64,000 nt of DNA. Source: Agrobacterium tumefaciens (GTDB taxonomy: Bacteria; Pseudomonadota; Alphaproteobacteria; Rhizobiales; Rhizobiaceae). Location of the stretch: contig NZ_CP115841.1 of the NCBI RefSeq assembly GCF_013318015.2, positions 2,232,001 through 2,296,000 on the forward strand, given 5' to 3'. Positions 1-8,827 of the stretch are shown piece by piece. The notes beneath the pieces were generated by a model. The model did not search any database. It had not been told where the DNA came from and was given only the letters and a program-made list of their open reading frames with translations. A program made the position numbers and the translations under genes. Numbering within the stretch: the first letter of the stretch is position 1; each line of letters opens with the position of its first letter.

Positions 1-1106
1 TCGACCACCTTGCGGCCATGGCGCGCCTCGTCCATGGCGAGCGCCAGAATACCGGCCTCGATCGCATCGAGCGCGGAAACCGGCAGGGGCGTCCCCTTGA
101 CGACATGGTTGATCACGTCCTCGGCCATCTGCTCATCAGCGCCATAATGCTGGGAGAGCACGGTTGCCGCCGAATAGGTCTTGGCAACGGTCTTTTCGTT
201 GGTGCGGGCATTGTGCACGTTCAGGAAGCCGCGCACGAAATCGCCCTCGGCCATGCCCTTGGCGCCGATGACGCAGAAACGGCGGAAATCGTCGGGAACG
301 TTCAGATTGGTATGGAAGGCGAGCGATGCGCCATTTTCATATTCGACGATCGCGGTCTGGTAGTCGATGATATCACCGTCGCTGTCGAAAACCTTGTCGG
401 AACCCATCCAGCCGCTCGGTTTGCGATGGTAGACTTCCATGTCGTTGATGCCGTCATTTTGCGGAGCATTTGCAGGCGTGAAGCTCTTGCGCCCGCCAAA
501 GCTCGACACGAAACGCGGCCGGGCACCCACCACGCCATTATAGAGATCGAGGTCGTGGCAGCATTTTTCCAGCATGAAGGAGCCGGAATAGTTCTCGTAA
601 CGCCGCCAGTCGCGCATGAAGAACGCGCCATGATAGGGCGGGATATGTTCCGAAGCCTCGATGGAGACGACGTCACCCAGCTTGCCTTCGGCCTGCGCGG
701 CGCGCAGATCGCGGTAAAGCGGCGAGTAACGCAGGACCAGACCGACCAGCAGCCGCTCATGTCCATGCTTGTTGAGCAACCGGGCGAGTTCGAGGCTTTC
801 CTCGATGCTGACGACGATGGGTTTTTCCGAGAAGATGGTGCAACCGGCTTCAAGCCCGATGCGGATATGCTCCAGATGCATATGGTTCGGTGAGCCGATC
901 ATCAAAAGGTCGAATGTCTCGCCGGCAATCAGCGCCTCGGGGCTGTCATAGGCCTTGCCAGCCGAAATGCCCTTTTCCTCAAGACCCGGCAGACCGGCCG
1001 GGGCAGGATCGACATAACCGACGATCTCGAAATCCTTGTCGATCTCGTGAAAAACGTAGCCCAGATAACCGAGACGGAATCCGAGTCCGATAATTCCCAC
1101 CTTCAT
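1..1106 (-). CDS. Gfo/Idh/MocA family oxidoreductase (C-terminus cut by window edge)
   Basis: NAD(P)-dependent sugar or sugar-derivative dehydrogenase. The first 368 codons are visible; the 3' end lies beyond base 1. The N-terminus is a Rossmann fold with GIIGLGFRLG at residues 4-13, followed by the family EKP motif at residues 94-96, whose lysine is catalytic in this family. The C-terminal alpha/beta substrate domain is mostly present. The ATG at 1106 is preceded by AGGGAACAAAGTTC on the minus strand. It is divergent from the amino-sugar operon, which suggests an amino-sugar or related substrate, but that is inference from position. The exact substrate cannot be read from the sequence. Confidence 0.85.
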   Translation of the reverse strand, partial: MKVGIIGLGFRLGYLGYVFHEIDKDFEIVGYVDPAPAGLPGLEEKGISAGKAYDSPEALIAGETFDLLMIGSPNHMHLEHIRIGLEAGCTIFSEKPIVVSIEESLELARLLNKHGHERLLVGLVLRYSPLYRDLRAAQAEGKLGDVVSIEASEHIPPYHGAFFMRDWRRYENYSGSFMLEKCCHDLDLYNGVVGARPRFVSSFGGRKSFTPANAPQNDGINDMEVYHRKPSGWMGSDKVFDSDGDIIDYQTAIVEYENGASLAFHTNLNVPDDFRRFCVIGAKGMAEGDFVRGFLNVHNARTNEKTVAKTYSAATVLSQHYGADEQMAEDVINHVVKGTPLPVSALDAIEAGILALAMDEARHGRKVV

Positions 1107-1545
1107 GAACTTTGTTCCCTGTTCATTCGTAATTCATTTTCGCAGAAGCAACCATTTCTGTGCTGGTTATCCTGATATCTGCGATAATTTTCCGCCACGA
1201 TGAAATTAATTTTCATAACGGTCAAGTTAAATTCGATCTCGCAAATTCTAGTGAGGACCGGAGACCGATTTCCCCAGCGGAGACAGGCGCAAGATAGAGC
1301 GCCGTCAGCCACTGATACAAAAACAATACCAAAAAAATGCCAATCGTCTATAGCAATTCCAATTGCCGGAAATTTTTTTTGGTTAATGCGGAAATTTCAA
1401 GCACGAGGCCTTATTTTTCGGCAAACGATCGAAAAAACCACCGATTAATCGTACAAATCCACTAATGGTTCTATTTTGGTATTGCCGATTGTGACGCATA
1501 TGGTATAGCCGGAATTCGCCACATCGATTGTGACAGAGGTTATGG
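1107..1545. other. 439-bp divergent intergenic region
   Basis: AT-rich spacer between the Gfo/Idh gene (minus) and the GntR operon (plus). It should hold both promoters. No credible ORF is seen. The right end carries repeated TGGTAT-T/A-GCC and CGATTGTGAC words, described separately as a possible operator. Confidence 0.6.
1477..1534 (+). promoter_or_regulatory. Candidate operator region of the amino-sugar operon
   Basis: Two near-identical words, TGGTATTGCC at 1477-1486 and TGGTATAGCC at 1501-1510, have starts 24 bp apart, close to two helical turns. CGATTGTGAC occurs exactly twice, at 1486-1495 and 1525-1534. All lie within 70 bp of the GntR start. Repeated words just upstream of an autoregulated GntR/HutC gene fit an operator, but no experimentally known motif is being matched here. 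Confidence 0.35.
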
Positions 1546-2301
1546 ATGAACGGGGCAGCGCTTAATCTGGACGACCTGCAATCGGGAGGCGGCGGCCCGC
1601 TTTACCTGAAACTGCGTCAGACGATTGAAGACGCCATCAATGGCGGCCGACTCAAACATGGCGATGCACTGCCGCCCGAGCGCGACATTGCCGAAAGCGC
1701 CTGCGTCAGCCGCGTCACGGTGCGCAAGGCTGTGGACGATCTCGTTCACGACGGACTTCTCGTGCGCAGGCATGGGTCGGGCACCTTTGTAGTCAAACCC
1801 ATCACCCGTATGCAGCAGCCGTTGACCAAGCTTACCTCGTTTACAGAGGATATGCGCCGCCGGGGAATGGTGGCGAGCACGCGCTGGCTTGAAAGAGGCC
1901 TGTTTTACCCGACCGGTGACGAGATGATGGCTCTCGGCCTTTCCCAATCCGCCATGGTTGCCCGGTTGACGCGACTGCGCCTTGCCAACGACCAGCCGAT
2001 CGCGCTCGAAGTCACGAGCCTGCCGGGCGATATTCTGCCGGACCCACAGCTGGTGGAAAACTCGCTTTATCAGGAGCTTGCGAAAAGCGATATTCGCCCC
2101 GTCCGCGCCATCCAGCGCATCTCCGCGCGCAACCTTACGGATGAGGAAACGATGCTGCTTGGAGTTCCCCCCGGGTCTGCTGCACTTTCCGTCCAGCGCA
2201 TGGCCTATCTCGAAAGCGGCCGCCTCATGGAAATATCGCGCGCCCTTTATCGCAGCGACGCCTACGACCTCGTCGCCGAACTGACGATGACCTCCGACTG
2301 A
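1546..2301 (+). CDS. GntR/HutC-family transcriptional regulator of the amino-sugar operon
   Basis: 251 residues: an N-terminal winged helix-turn-helix at about 18-82 (PLYLKLRQ to RRHGSGTFV) and a C-terminal UTRA ligand-binding domain at about 100-245. HutC-subfamily members usually bind a sugar phosphate or related effector and repress their own operon. It is the first gene of a run with the SIS deaminase, nagA and the ROK kinase, so an amino-sugar phosphate such as GlcN-6-P or GlcNAc-6-P is the likely effector (inference). A GAGG-like sequence lies about 5 bases before the ATG. It is functionally equivalent to NagR/NagQ-type regulators, but orthology cannot be settled here. Confidence 0.85.
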   Translation: MNGAALNLDDLQSGGGGPLYLKLRQTIEDAINGGRLKHGDALPPERDIAESACVSRVTVRKAVDDLVHDGLLVRRHGSGTFVVKPITRMQQPLTKLTSFTEDMRRRGMVASTRWLERGLFYPTGDEMMALGLSQSAMVARLTRLRLANDQPIALEVTSLPGDILPDPQLVENSLYQELAKSDIRPVRAIQRISARNLTDEETMLLGVPPGSAALSVQRMAYLESGRLMEISRALYRSDAYDLVAELTMTSD

Positions 2302-2327
2302 AACACATCGACCAAGGACAGAAAACG

Positions 2328-3350
2328 ATGACAACCCTGATGCGCCAGGAAATCAACGAGATTCCCGATGCCGTCGCCCGTCTGCTGGACAATACCAGTG
2401 CCGACTTCCGGCAGGCCGGAGACAAGCTGAAAGCCCGTGACCCGGCCGTTATCGTCACCATTGCGCGCGGATCGTCCGATCACGCCGCGCATTTCCTGAA
2501 ATATGCGATCGAGTTACAGACGGGGCTTCCAGTCGCCTCGCTCGGCCCTTCGCTCGCCTCGATCTACCAGACGAAATTGCGGCTGGAACGGGCGGCAGCC
2601 TTCGCCGTATCGCAATCGGGCAAAAGCCCTGACATCGTCGCTTTGGCGGAAAGTGCCCGCAAGGGCGGAGCGCTTACCTTCTCCCTCGTGAACACCCTGC
2701 CCTCCCCCCTTGGAGACGCAGCCAATCACGCCATCGACATCCAGGCGGGACCGGAAAAGGCAGTTGCCGCAACCAAGTCCTTCGTCAACTCCATTGTCGC
2801 CGGTCTGGCCATCCTTGCCGAATGGACGGAAGACAGCCTGCTCGCGAAGGCCGTCAGCACCCTGCCGCAGAATTTCGCCAAGGCAATCGCACTTGACTGG
2901 AGCCATATTGGCGAGGCTGTGAAGGGTGAGGATTCACTTTATATGCTGGGCCGCGGCCCCGCCCTTGCGATTGCCGCGGAAGCCGCGCTGAAATGCAAGG
3001 AAACCTGCGAGCTGCACGCGGAAGCCTATTCGTCGGCAGAAGTCATGCACGGCCCGGTTTCGCTGGTCGCACCGAAATTTCCGGTAATCGCCTTTGCCGC
3101 GCGCGACCGCGCCGAGACCTCCGTTACGGATATTGCCGCAAGCCTTGCCCACAAAGGCGCCAATGTTTTCGTCACATCTGCCAAGGGTAGCCCGGCCAAG
3201 CCCTTGCCCTTCGTGGAAACCAACCATCCCCTGACCGATGCATTGCTGCTTATCGCACCGTTTTACGGCTTCATCGAGCAATTGTCGCGCGCAAGAGGCT
3301 TCAACCCGGATGCTCCAGTGGCATTGAAAAAGGTGACTGAGACCCAATGA
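2328..3350 (+). CDS. SIS-domain glucosamine-6-phosphate deaminase (NagB-II / GlmS C-terminal type)
   Basis: 340 residues forming two SIS (sugar isomerase) domains, with no N-terminal glutaminase domain. Visible motifs are ARGSSDHA (about 46-53), SQSGKSPD (about 95-102), ATKSFVNS and the AEVMHGPVSL segment near 237-246 that matches the GlmS isomerase active site. Proteins of this architecture beside nagA act as NagB-II, turning glucosamine-6-P into fructose-6-P and ammonia. They replace the unrelated hexameric NagB. The stop overlaps the nagA start (ATGA, 3347-3350), indicating translational coupling. An AgaS-like role on galactosamine-6-P is the main alternative. Confidence 0.85.
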   Translation: MTTLMRQEINEIPDAVARLLDNTSADFRQAGDKLKARDPAVIVTIARGSSDHAAHFLKYAIELQTGLPVASLGPSLASIYQTKLRLERAAAFAVSQSGKSPDIVALAESARKGGALTFSLVNTLPSPLGDAANHAIDIQAGPEKAVAATKSFVNSIVAGLAILAEWTEDSLLAKAVSTLPQNFAKAIALDWSHIGEAVKGEDSLYMLGRGPALAIAAEAALKCKETCELHAEAYSSAEVMHGPVSLVAPKFPVIAFAARDRAETSVTDIAASLAHKGANVFVTSAKGSPAKPLPFVETNHPLTDALLLIAPFYGFIEQLSRARGFNPDAPVALKKVTETQ

Positions 3351-4513
3351 GCGGCATAAAGGCATTTGTCGGCGCCCGCATTTTCGATGGCGCCGAATGG
3401 CATGATGACAAGGTGCTCCTGATCCGCGAAGGGCGCGTTGCCGCTGTCCTGGACAGCGTGCCTGCCGACGCCGAAGTGATCGATACAGATGGGCTGTTGA
3501 TCGCGCCGGGCTTCATCGACCTTCAGGTCAATGGCGGTGGCGGCGTCATGTTCAACAACCAGCCGGATGTGGCTGGCATTGCCCGCATCTGCTCCGCCCA
3601 CGCCCAGTTCGGCACGACGGCTTTGATGGTTACGCTCATCACCGACCGGTCGGACGTGACTTTCAGGGCGGCGCAGGCGGGGATTGCCGCGGGCAAGGAG
3701 CATGTGCCCGGTTTCCTCGGCCTGCATTTCGAGGGGCCGCATCTTTCCGTCGCGCGCAAGGGCACGCATGATCCGGCGTTGATCCGCAAGATGGAGACAG
3801 ACGACCTCGCAGTCCTGACCGGCTGCAGGGCGGAACTCCCCTTCGTGCTGACAACCATTGCCCCGGAAAATGTTACTGTCGAGCAGGTTGCAGCACTCAG
3901 CGACGCCGGCATCGTCGTCAGCCTCGGCCATACCGACACCGGTCTCGATGTTGCGACGGCCTATGCTGATGCAGGCGCTTCCATGGTGACGCATCTGTTC
4001 AATGCCATGAGCCCGCTTGGCCACCGCGAGCCGGGGCTGGTCGGGGCCGCACTTTCGAACGGCAAGTTGCATTGCGGGCTTATAGCCGACGGATTCCATG
4101 TCGATCCGGCCGCAATCGGCATTGCGCTGCGCGCCAAGAATGGCCCGGCCCGCATCTTCCTTGTCACCGACGCCATGTCCACCATCGGCACGGATGATGA
4201 CGGTTTCGAACTGAACGGCCGGCGCGTCTATCGCAACGGTGGACGGCTAACATTGGCCGACGGCACGCTGGCGGGAGCGGATATAGACATGCTCTCCTGC
4301 ATCCGCTTCATGCGTGAGAAGATGGAAATGCCGCTGGAAGAAGCTTTGCGAATGGCATCCGCCTATCCGGCGCAGGCAATCGGCGCCTCCGGCAAGGGAA
4401 AACTCCTGGCCGGTTTCGATGCTGATTTCGTGATGCTGACACCAGACCTCCAGATGCATTCAACATGGATTGGCGGAGAAAAAATCTACGATGTCACACG
4501 TTCCGGAGTCTGA
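3347..4513 (+). CDS. nagA: N-acetylglucosamine-6-phosphate deacetylase
   Basis: 388 residues, normal length for NagA, an amidohydrolase-fold enzyme converting GlcNAc-6-P to GlcN-6-P and acetate. Family landmarks in order: PGFIDLQVNGGGG, HFEGPH (about 127-132, metal-binding glutamate), the LGHTD segment near 193, THLFNAMSPLGHREPG, and LVTDAM near 272-277 with the catalytic aspartate. It overlaps the upstream SIS gene by 4 bases and is followed 3 bases later by the ROK kinase, so the genes form one transcription unit. Confidence 0.95.
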   Translation: MSGIKAFVGARIFDGAEWHDDKVLLIREGRVAAVLDSVPADAEVIDTDGLLIAPGFIDLQVNGGGGVMFNNQPDVAGIARICSAHAQFGTTALMVTLITDRSDVTFRAAQAGIAAGKEHVPGFLGLHFEGPHLSVARKGTHDPALIRKMETDDLAVLTGCRAELPFVLTTIAPENVTVEQVAALSDAGIVVSLGHTDTGLDVATAYADAGASMVTHLFNAMSPLGHREPGLVGAALSNGKLHCGLIADGFHVDPAAIGIALRAKNGPARIFLVTDAMSTIGTDDDGFELNGRRVYRNGGRLTLADGTLAGADIDMLSCIRFMREKMEMPLEEALRMASAYPAQAIGASGKGKLLAGFDADFVMLTPDLQMHSTWIGGEKIYDVTRSGV

Positions 4514-4516
4514 ACC

Positions 4517-5443
4517 ATGATCGTTTGTTTCGATATCGGCGGAACGACCATCAAGGGCGCGATTGCCCATGCCCCGGACGATATTCGCCCCGTACCGCGT
4601 ATACCAACGCCCAAAACCAGCTTCGAAGACTTCGCTGCCAGCCTGAAATCCGTCATCGACAACAGCGGCGGCACACCCGACTGCGTATCACTGTCGATCG
4701 CAGGCGTCATCGATCTTGATACGGGAAAGGCGACGGTCGCCAATATTCCCAGCATTCACCGCAGAACGCTAAAAGACGATCTGGAAAAAGCCCTGAACCT
4801 TCCCGTTATCGTTTCGAACGATGCGGATTGTTTCGTGATCGCCGAATCGGAAATCGGCTCCGGACAAGGACATCGCGTCGTCTTCGGCGTTATCCTTGGA
4901 ACAGGTGTCGGCGGCGGGCTGGTGATCGACGGCAAGCTCATCAACAGCGACGGCGGCTTCGCTGGCGAGTGGGGACATGGGCCAGTGGCCGCGACATTGG
5001 CCGGCAATCCACCGGTATCGCTGCCGCGATTCGAATGCGGTTGCGGCCTCACCGGCTGTGTCGACGCGATCGGCAGCGCGCGCGGCATGGAAAAGCTGCA
5101 TCTGCATCTTCACGGGCAGGATATGACCAGTGAGGATATTATTGCCGCCTGGCAGGCAGGCGATGCGCAAGCCGCAAGAACCATCGATGTACTCATTGAT
5201 ATTCTCGCCTCGCCGCTGGCGATGGTGATCAATGTCACCGGCGCAACCATCGTGCCCGTCGGCGGCGGGCTTTCGAATTCAAGGGAACTCGTGACAGCTC
5301 TGGACGAAGCCGTCAGGGGCCGCATTCTCAGGCGCTTCGACAGGCCGCTCGTCGTGCCTGCCATTTGCCGGATCGAGCCGGGGCTGATCGGTTCCGCCGT
5401 TATCGGGCTGAAATATGCGAAGGAAATCGTGAATGCGGCTTAA
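4517..5443 (+). CDS. nagK: ROK-family sugar kinase, probable N-acetylglucosamine kinase
   Basis: 308 residues. It starts with the ATP-binding DIGGTTIKG loop (residues 6-14), has the GTGVGGG glycine-rich segment, the sugar-contacting GEWGHGP motif and the zinc site CGCGLTGC near 174-181 typical of ROK kinases. As the last gene of the operon it most likely phosphorylates GlcNAc taken up without a phosphotransferase system, supplying GlcNAc-6-P to NagA. No transporter is encoded on this side of the window. Glucokinase or N-acetylmannosamine kinase activity cannot be excluded by sequence alone. Confidence 0.82.
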   Translation: MIVCFDIGGTTIKGAIAHAPDDIRPVPRIPTPKTSFEDFAASLKSVIDNSGGTPDCVSLSIAGVIDLDTGKATVANIPSIHRRTLKDDLEKALNLPVIVSNDADCFVIAESEIGSGQGHRVVFGVILGTGVGGGLVIDGKLINSDGGFAGEWGHGPVAATLAGNPPVSLPRFECGCGLTGCVDAIGSARGMEKLHLHLHGQDMTSEDIIAAWQAGDAQAARTIDVLIDILASPLAMVINVTGATIVPVGGGLSNSRELVTALDEAVRGRILRRFDRPLVVPAICRIEPGLIGSAVIGLKYAKEIVNAA

Positions 5444-5449
5444 GCCGCG

Positions 5450-6706
5450 TCACACCGTCTCGATCTTTTCCCGACGAAAGCCCAACCCCACCAGCCTGCC
5501 GGTCAGATGGGCAAAAAGTGGAAACCGCATGATCGCCCGCACGATGGCGGGTGGGCCTTTCGGCTTTTCCGCCGTTTCCGCCTGCTCTTTCTTGCGACCG
5601 ACACGCATCATCCGCTGCAAGAATTGCGTGGCCTTGGTTGGAAAGGATCGCCGTTTCTCTATGGCGGCGAGGTCATCATCGGCAATGGTCCGGCCGGATG
5701 TGAATACCGGCACCAGAACATTGGCCGCAGCAACCGCATCCTGAATGGCAAGATTGATGCCGACACCGCCGACGGGCGACATGGCATGGGCCGCATCGCC
5801 GATGCAGATCAGGCCGGGCTTCCACCAGCGCTTCAACCGATCGATACGGACGGTGAGCAGATGCACGTCATCCCAGCTCGTAATTTCGTCGAGCCTCTCG
5901 CGCGGGAAAGGGCAGATTTCCGCAACCCGGTTCCTGAAGGCTTCAAGTCCCTCAATCTTCATGTCAGCGAAAAAGCCCTTGCGCACCACGTACCCGCATT
6001 GCCAGTAGTCACCGCGGTTGATCATCACGAAACCCTGCCGCGAACCCGCATGGCCCATGGTGTCGGCCGGATCACCCGGCTGTCTCGAAAGGCGCATCCA
6101 AAGCACCTCGGTCGGGATGCCGAAGCGCTGTACTTCAAGCCCCGCCGCCTCGCGGACGATGGAGTTGCGGCCATCCGCGCCCACCACCAGATCAGCGGCG
6201 ATCTCGATTGCGCCTTCCGGCGTATTGACCATGAGGCCACCAACACGCCCGTCGCGCTCGATCAGGCCGGTTACCGGCGCATTCATCAGCAGCCGGAAAT
6301 TCTCATATTGTCCGGCCTTGCCGACGATGAAATTGAGAAAATCCCATTGCGGCATGAAGGCAATGAAACGATGATGGACCGGCAGCCGCGAAAAATCCGC
6401 GATCGTGATACGCTCGCCGCCGATGACTGCGTTCAGCCGTGGCGCACGCGTATGCGGGAGGCTCAGGAACTCCTCGGCAAAACCCAGCTGCTCCATCAGT
6501 TCAAGCGTGGAGGGGTGAATGGTGTCGCCGCGAAAATCGCGCAGAAAATCTCCATGTTTCTCGACAACCGTTACGTCTATACCGCTGCGGGCAAGCAAAA
6601 GGCCGAGCATCAGGCCGGCCGGCCCGCCACCGGCCACGACAACGGACGTGCGGATGTGCTGAACGGCCCTGCCGTCATTCTCCGGCACGACTTTCGCTTC
6701 TTCCAT
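5450..6706 (-). CDS. FAD-dependent aromatic-hydroxylase-type monooxygenase
   Basis: About 418 residues, PHBH/UbiH-like class A flavoprotein. It has the dinucleotide motif GGGPAG near residues 26-31, the VGADGRNSIVR segment and the second FAD motif GDAAHAMSP near 300-308. Such enzymes hydroxylate phenols or similar rings using NAD(P)H and O2; the substrate is unknown. The ATG at 6706 has a GGGGGG ribosome-binding site 5 bases upstream; a GTG one codon earlier is possible. It converges on nagK with only 6 bases between stops, so it is not part of that operon. Confidence 0.8.
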   Translation of the reverse strand: MEEAKVVPENDGRAVQHIRTSVVVAGGGPAGLMLGLLLARSGIDVTVVEKHGDFLRDFRGDTIHPSTLELMEQLGFAEEFLSLPHTRAPRLNAVIGGERITIADFSRLPVHHRFIAFMPQWDFLNFIVGKAGQYENFRLLMNAPVTGLIERDGRVGGLMVNTPEGAIEIAADLVVGADGRNSIVREAAGLEVQRFGIPTEVLWMRLSRQPGDPADTMGHAGSRQGFVMINRGDYWQCGYVVRKGFFADMKIEGLEAFRNRVAEICPFPRERLDEITSWDDVHLLTVRIDRLKRWWKPGLICIGDAAHAMSPVGGVGINLAIQDAVAAANVLVPVFTSGRTIADDDLAAIEKRRSFPTKATQFLQRMMRVGRKKEQAETAEKPKGPPAIVRAIMRFPLFAHLTGRLVGLGFRREKIETV

Positions 6707-6733
6707 CACCGCCCCCCTGTCCGTTAAACGTCT

Positions 6734-7435
6734 CTATCGTGCATCCGCCGCCGGCAGGTTTGCATTTTTCGGCTGTGGCCAACCATGTGCATCGAAACGG
6801 AAAAGCATTTCGGACCGGGCAAAGATAAAGGCGAAGGCCATGGCCGTCCACATGCCAAGCAACAGCCCGGCAGCCACATCGCTTGGATAATGCGCGCCGA
6901 CGATGACGCGCGAAACACCAATGACAAGCGCAAGCAGCAGGAACGCCCAGCGGAAGCGCGGCATCAGCATGGCGAAAACACCGAAAAACGCTCCGGCAGC
7001 CGTCGAATGGCCTGACGGGAAGCTCTCATAAAGATTGTCACCGGTAAAAGGCGTGAGGCTATAGGCACCCATTTCCAGAAAAAGCTCCGGCCGCGCCCGC
7101 CCGATCAGGAATTTCAGCGTGTGGACCAATATGCTCGCCGTTCCGATCGTCAGGAAGAAGTAAGCGAGAAGCCGCCATGCCGTCCTCAGCCGGCCGGCAT
7201 AGGTCCGCGCCTGCAGGACCCGCGCGCCGACATAGGCGAGGATGGCAAGAGCGCCGGTGGAATAAAGCATCCAGCTGAACGTACCGAAATCGGTAATGGA
7301 GCGATTGAAGGAAACTATCCTTCCCGGCAGGGCTTGAGCATGTTCCGAAAGACGTGGGTCGAAAGGAATAAAGACCAGAACCAGCACAAGGCTTGCCGCA
7401 AAAATCCAACCGCTGGAAACCAGAAAACGTCGCAT
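6734..7435 (-). CDS. PAP2-family membrane phosphatase
   Basis: About 233 residues with several hydrophobic helices. The three parts of the PAP2 phosphatase signature are present: the KFLIGRARPE block (K-x6-RP), PSGHS and SRVIVGAHYPSD. The family removes phosphate from lipid phosphates such as undecaprenyl-PP, phosphatidic acid or lipid A at the outer face of the inner membrane. The exact substrate is not evident; LpxE-type lipid A phosphatase or UppP-like function are options. It lies 27 bases upstream of the flavoprotein gene on the same strand, with no obvious functional link. Confidence 0.8.
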   Translation of the reverse strand: MRRFLVSSGWIFAASLVLVLVFIPFDPRLSEHAQALPGRIVSFNRSITDFGTFSWMLYSTGALAILAYVGARVLQARTYAGRLRTAWRLLAYFFLTIGTASILVHTLKFLIGRARPELFLEMGAYSLTPFTGDNLYESFPSGHSTAAGAFFGVFAMLMPRFRWAFLLLALVIGVSRVIVGAHYPSDVAAGLLLGMWTAMAFAFIFARSEMLFRFDAHGWPQPKNANLPAADAR

Positions 7436-7538
7436 CAATATTCTCTCATCCTTTTTCTTGCATATGGCTTTGCCATCCGCAAAAACAATAGCCCGGCTGT
7501 GTCCTTGTTATGATCGGTTTTCACGAGTAGAGGCTAGT

Positions 7539-7577
7539 GCATGTCGCCAAAAACTATGCATCGGTTTCGGGCAACCG
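7539..7577. repeat. Degenerate rhizobial-type palindromic element upstream of dxr
   Basis: The stretch starts GCATGTCGCCAAAAA and continues into CGGTTTCGGGC. It resembles a decayed copy of the element at 50361-50404, with a GCATG start and an A-run opposing a T-run. The arms pair only imperfectly. It occupies the dxr leader, which helps explain why the in-frame upstream extension is not coding. Confidence 0.3.
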
Positions 7578-7598
7578 GAAACGACCGACGGACGGAAG

Positions 7599-8792
7599 AT
7601 GACAGATACCAGTGAAATGCCACGCAGGCTGACGATATTGGGTTCGACGGGTTCGATCGGTACGAACACACTGGATGTCGTCCGTCAGCTGGGTGGTCGC
7701 AGACAATTCGAGGTTTTGGCGCTCACCGGCGCCGGAAACATCGATCTTCTGGCGCAACAGGCGCGTGAATTCGGCGCGCAGCTTGCGGTAACCGCCGAGG
7801 ATGGCAAATACGAAACGCTGAAAGCGGCCCTTGCCGGCACCGGCATTGAAGTTGCGGCGGGCAAATCCGGCCTCGAAGAAGCGGCCTCGATGGAGGCCGG
7901 CTGGGTAATGGCAGCGATTGCCGGAACACCTGGTCTTGCCCCGACATTGACAGCCGCACGGCGCGGCGCAGACATAGCGCTTGCCAACAAGGAATGCCTC
8001 GTTTCCGCAGGCGATGTTTTCCTGCGCACGGTCAAACAGGGCGGCGGCAGGTTGATCCCGGTCGATAGCGAACATAGCGCGATCTTCCAGTGCCTGACGG
8101 GCGATCACAAACAGGCCGTGGAGCGCATCGTACTCACCGCATCCGGCGGACCCTTTCGCACCTGGTCGCGTGAGCAGATGGCCAATGTCACGGCAGATAT
8201 CGCCCGCGCACATCCCAACTGGTCGATGGGGTTGAAGGTATCGATCGGCAGCGCCTCGATGTTCAATAAGGGGCTGGAAATGATCGAGGCGAAATATCTC
8301 TTCGATCTCAGGCCCGAGCAGGTCGAAGTGATCGTCCATCCGCAGTCGATCATACATTCGATGGTGGGTTACACGGATGGCTCCTATATCGCCCAGCTCG
8401 GCTCGCCCGATATGCGCACCGCCATCTCTTATGCCCTCACCTATCCTGAGCGCGGCAATCTCAATGTCGAGCGCCTGGATTTTGCCAAACTGGCGCGGCT
8501 CGATTTCGAAGCGCCTGATGAAACCCGGTTTCCAGCACTCCGACTGGCGCGCACGGCGCTGGAGCGCGGAGGCTTGCAGGGCGCGGCCCTGAATGCCGCC
8601 GAAGAAACCGCCTTTCACGCCTTCGTCGAAGGCGGCATCGGTTTTCTCGATATGGCCGAAATCGTCGAAACGGTCATGGACCGCATGCATGACGGCCGAT
8701 CAGCCAACAGCATCGAAGACGTATTTTCGGCGGACGGGGAAGCCCGCAATCACGCGCGGGAACTGATCGCCAGCAAAGAAAAGGCCGCGTAA
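7599..8792 (+). CDS. dxr: 1-deoxy-D-xylulose 5-phosphate reductoisomerase
   Basis: 397 residues, the usual Dxr length. It converts DXP to MEP with NADPH, the committed step of the non-mevalonate isoprenoid pathway. Visible are the nucleotide-binding GSTGSIGTN (15-23), the ANKECLVSAG segment and the substrate/metal region DSEHSAIFQ. The frame is open back to 7458, but the ATG at 7599 has an ACGGAAG ribosome-binding site and gives the standard N-terminus, so I reject the 47-residue extension. No other isoprenoid gene is adjacent. Its stop codon lies in the loop of a terminator hairpin. Confidence 0.95.
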   Translation: MTDTSEMPRRLTILGSTGSIGTNTLDVVRQLGGRRQFEVLALTGAGNIDLLAQQAREFGAQLAVTAEDGKYETLKAALAGTGIEVAAGKSGLEEAASMEAGWVMAAIAGTPGLAPTLTAARRGADIALANKECLVSAGDVFLRTVKQGGGRLIPVDSEHSAIFQCLTGDHKQAVERIVLTASGGPFRTWSREQMANVTADIARAHPNWSMGLKVSIGSASMFNKGLEMIEAKYLFDLRPEQVEVIVHPQSIIHSMVGYTDGSYIAQLGSPDMRTAISYALTYPERGNLNVERLDFAKLARLDFEAPDETRFPALRLARTALERGGLQGAALNAAEETAFHAFVEGGIGFLDMAEIVETVMDRMHDGRSANSIEDVFSADGEARNHARELIASKEKAA

Positions 8793-8807
8793 ACGCGGCC
8801 AGATTTT
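8783..8807 (+). terminator. Terminator overlapping the dxr stop codon
   Basis: GGCCGCG (8783-8789) pairs with CGCGGCC (8794-8800) around a TAAA loop that contains the dxr TAA stop. ATTTTCTC follows. It separates convergent dxr and hemA and may act in both directions. Confidence 0.65.
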
Positions 8808-8827
8808 CTCTTGTTTGAACTGCGGCC

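Noticed and set aside
18..893. 291-codon open frame on the plus strand at the window start
   Set aside because: Antisense to the Gfo/Idh/MocA gene, whose Rossmann and EKP motifs read on the minus strand.
5507..6727. 406-codon open frame on the plus strand
   Set aside because: Antisense to the flavoprotein monooxygenase with its two FAD motifs.
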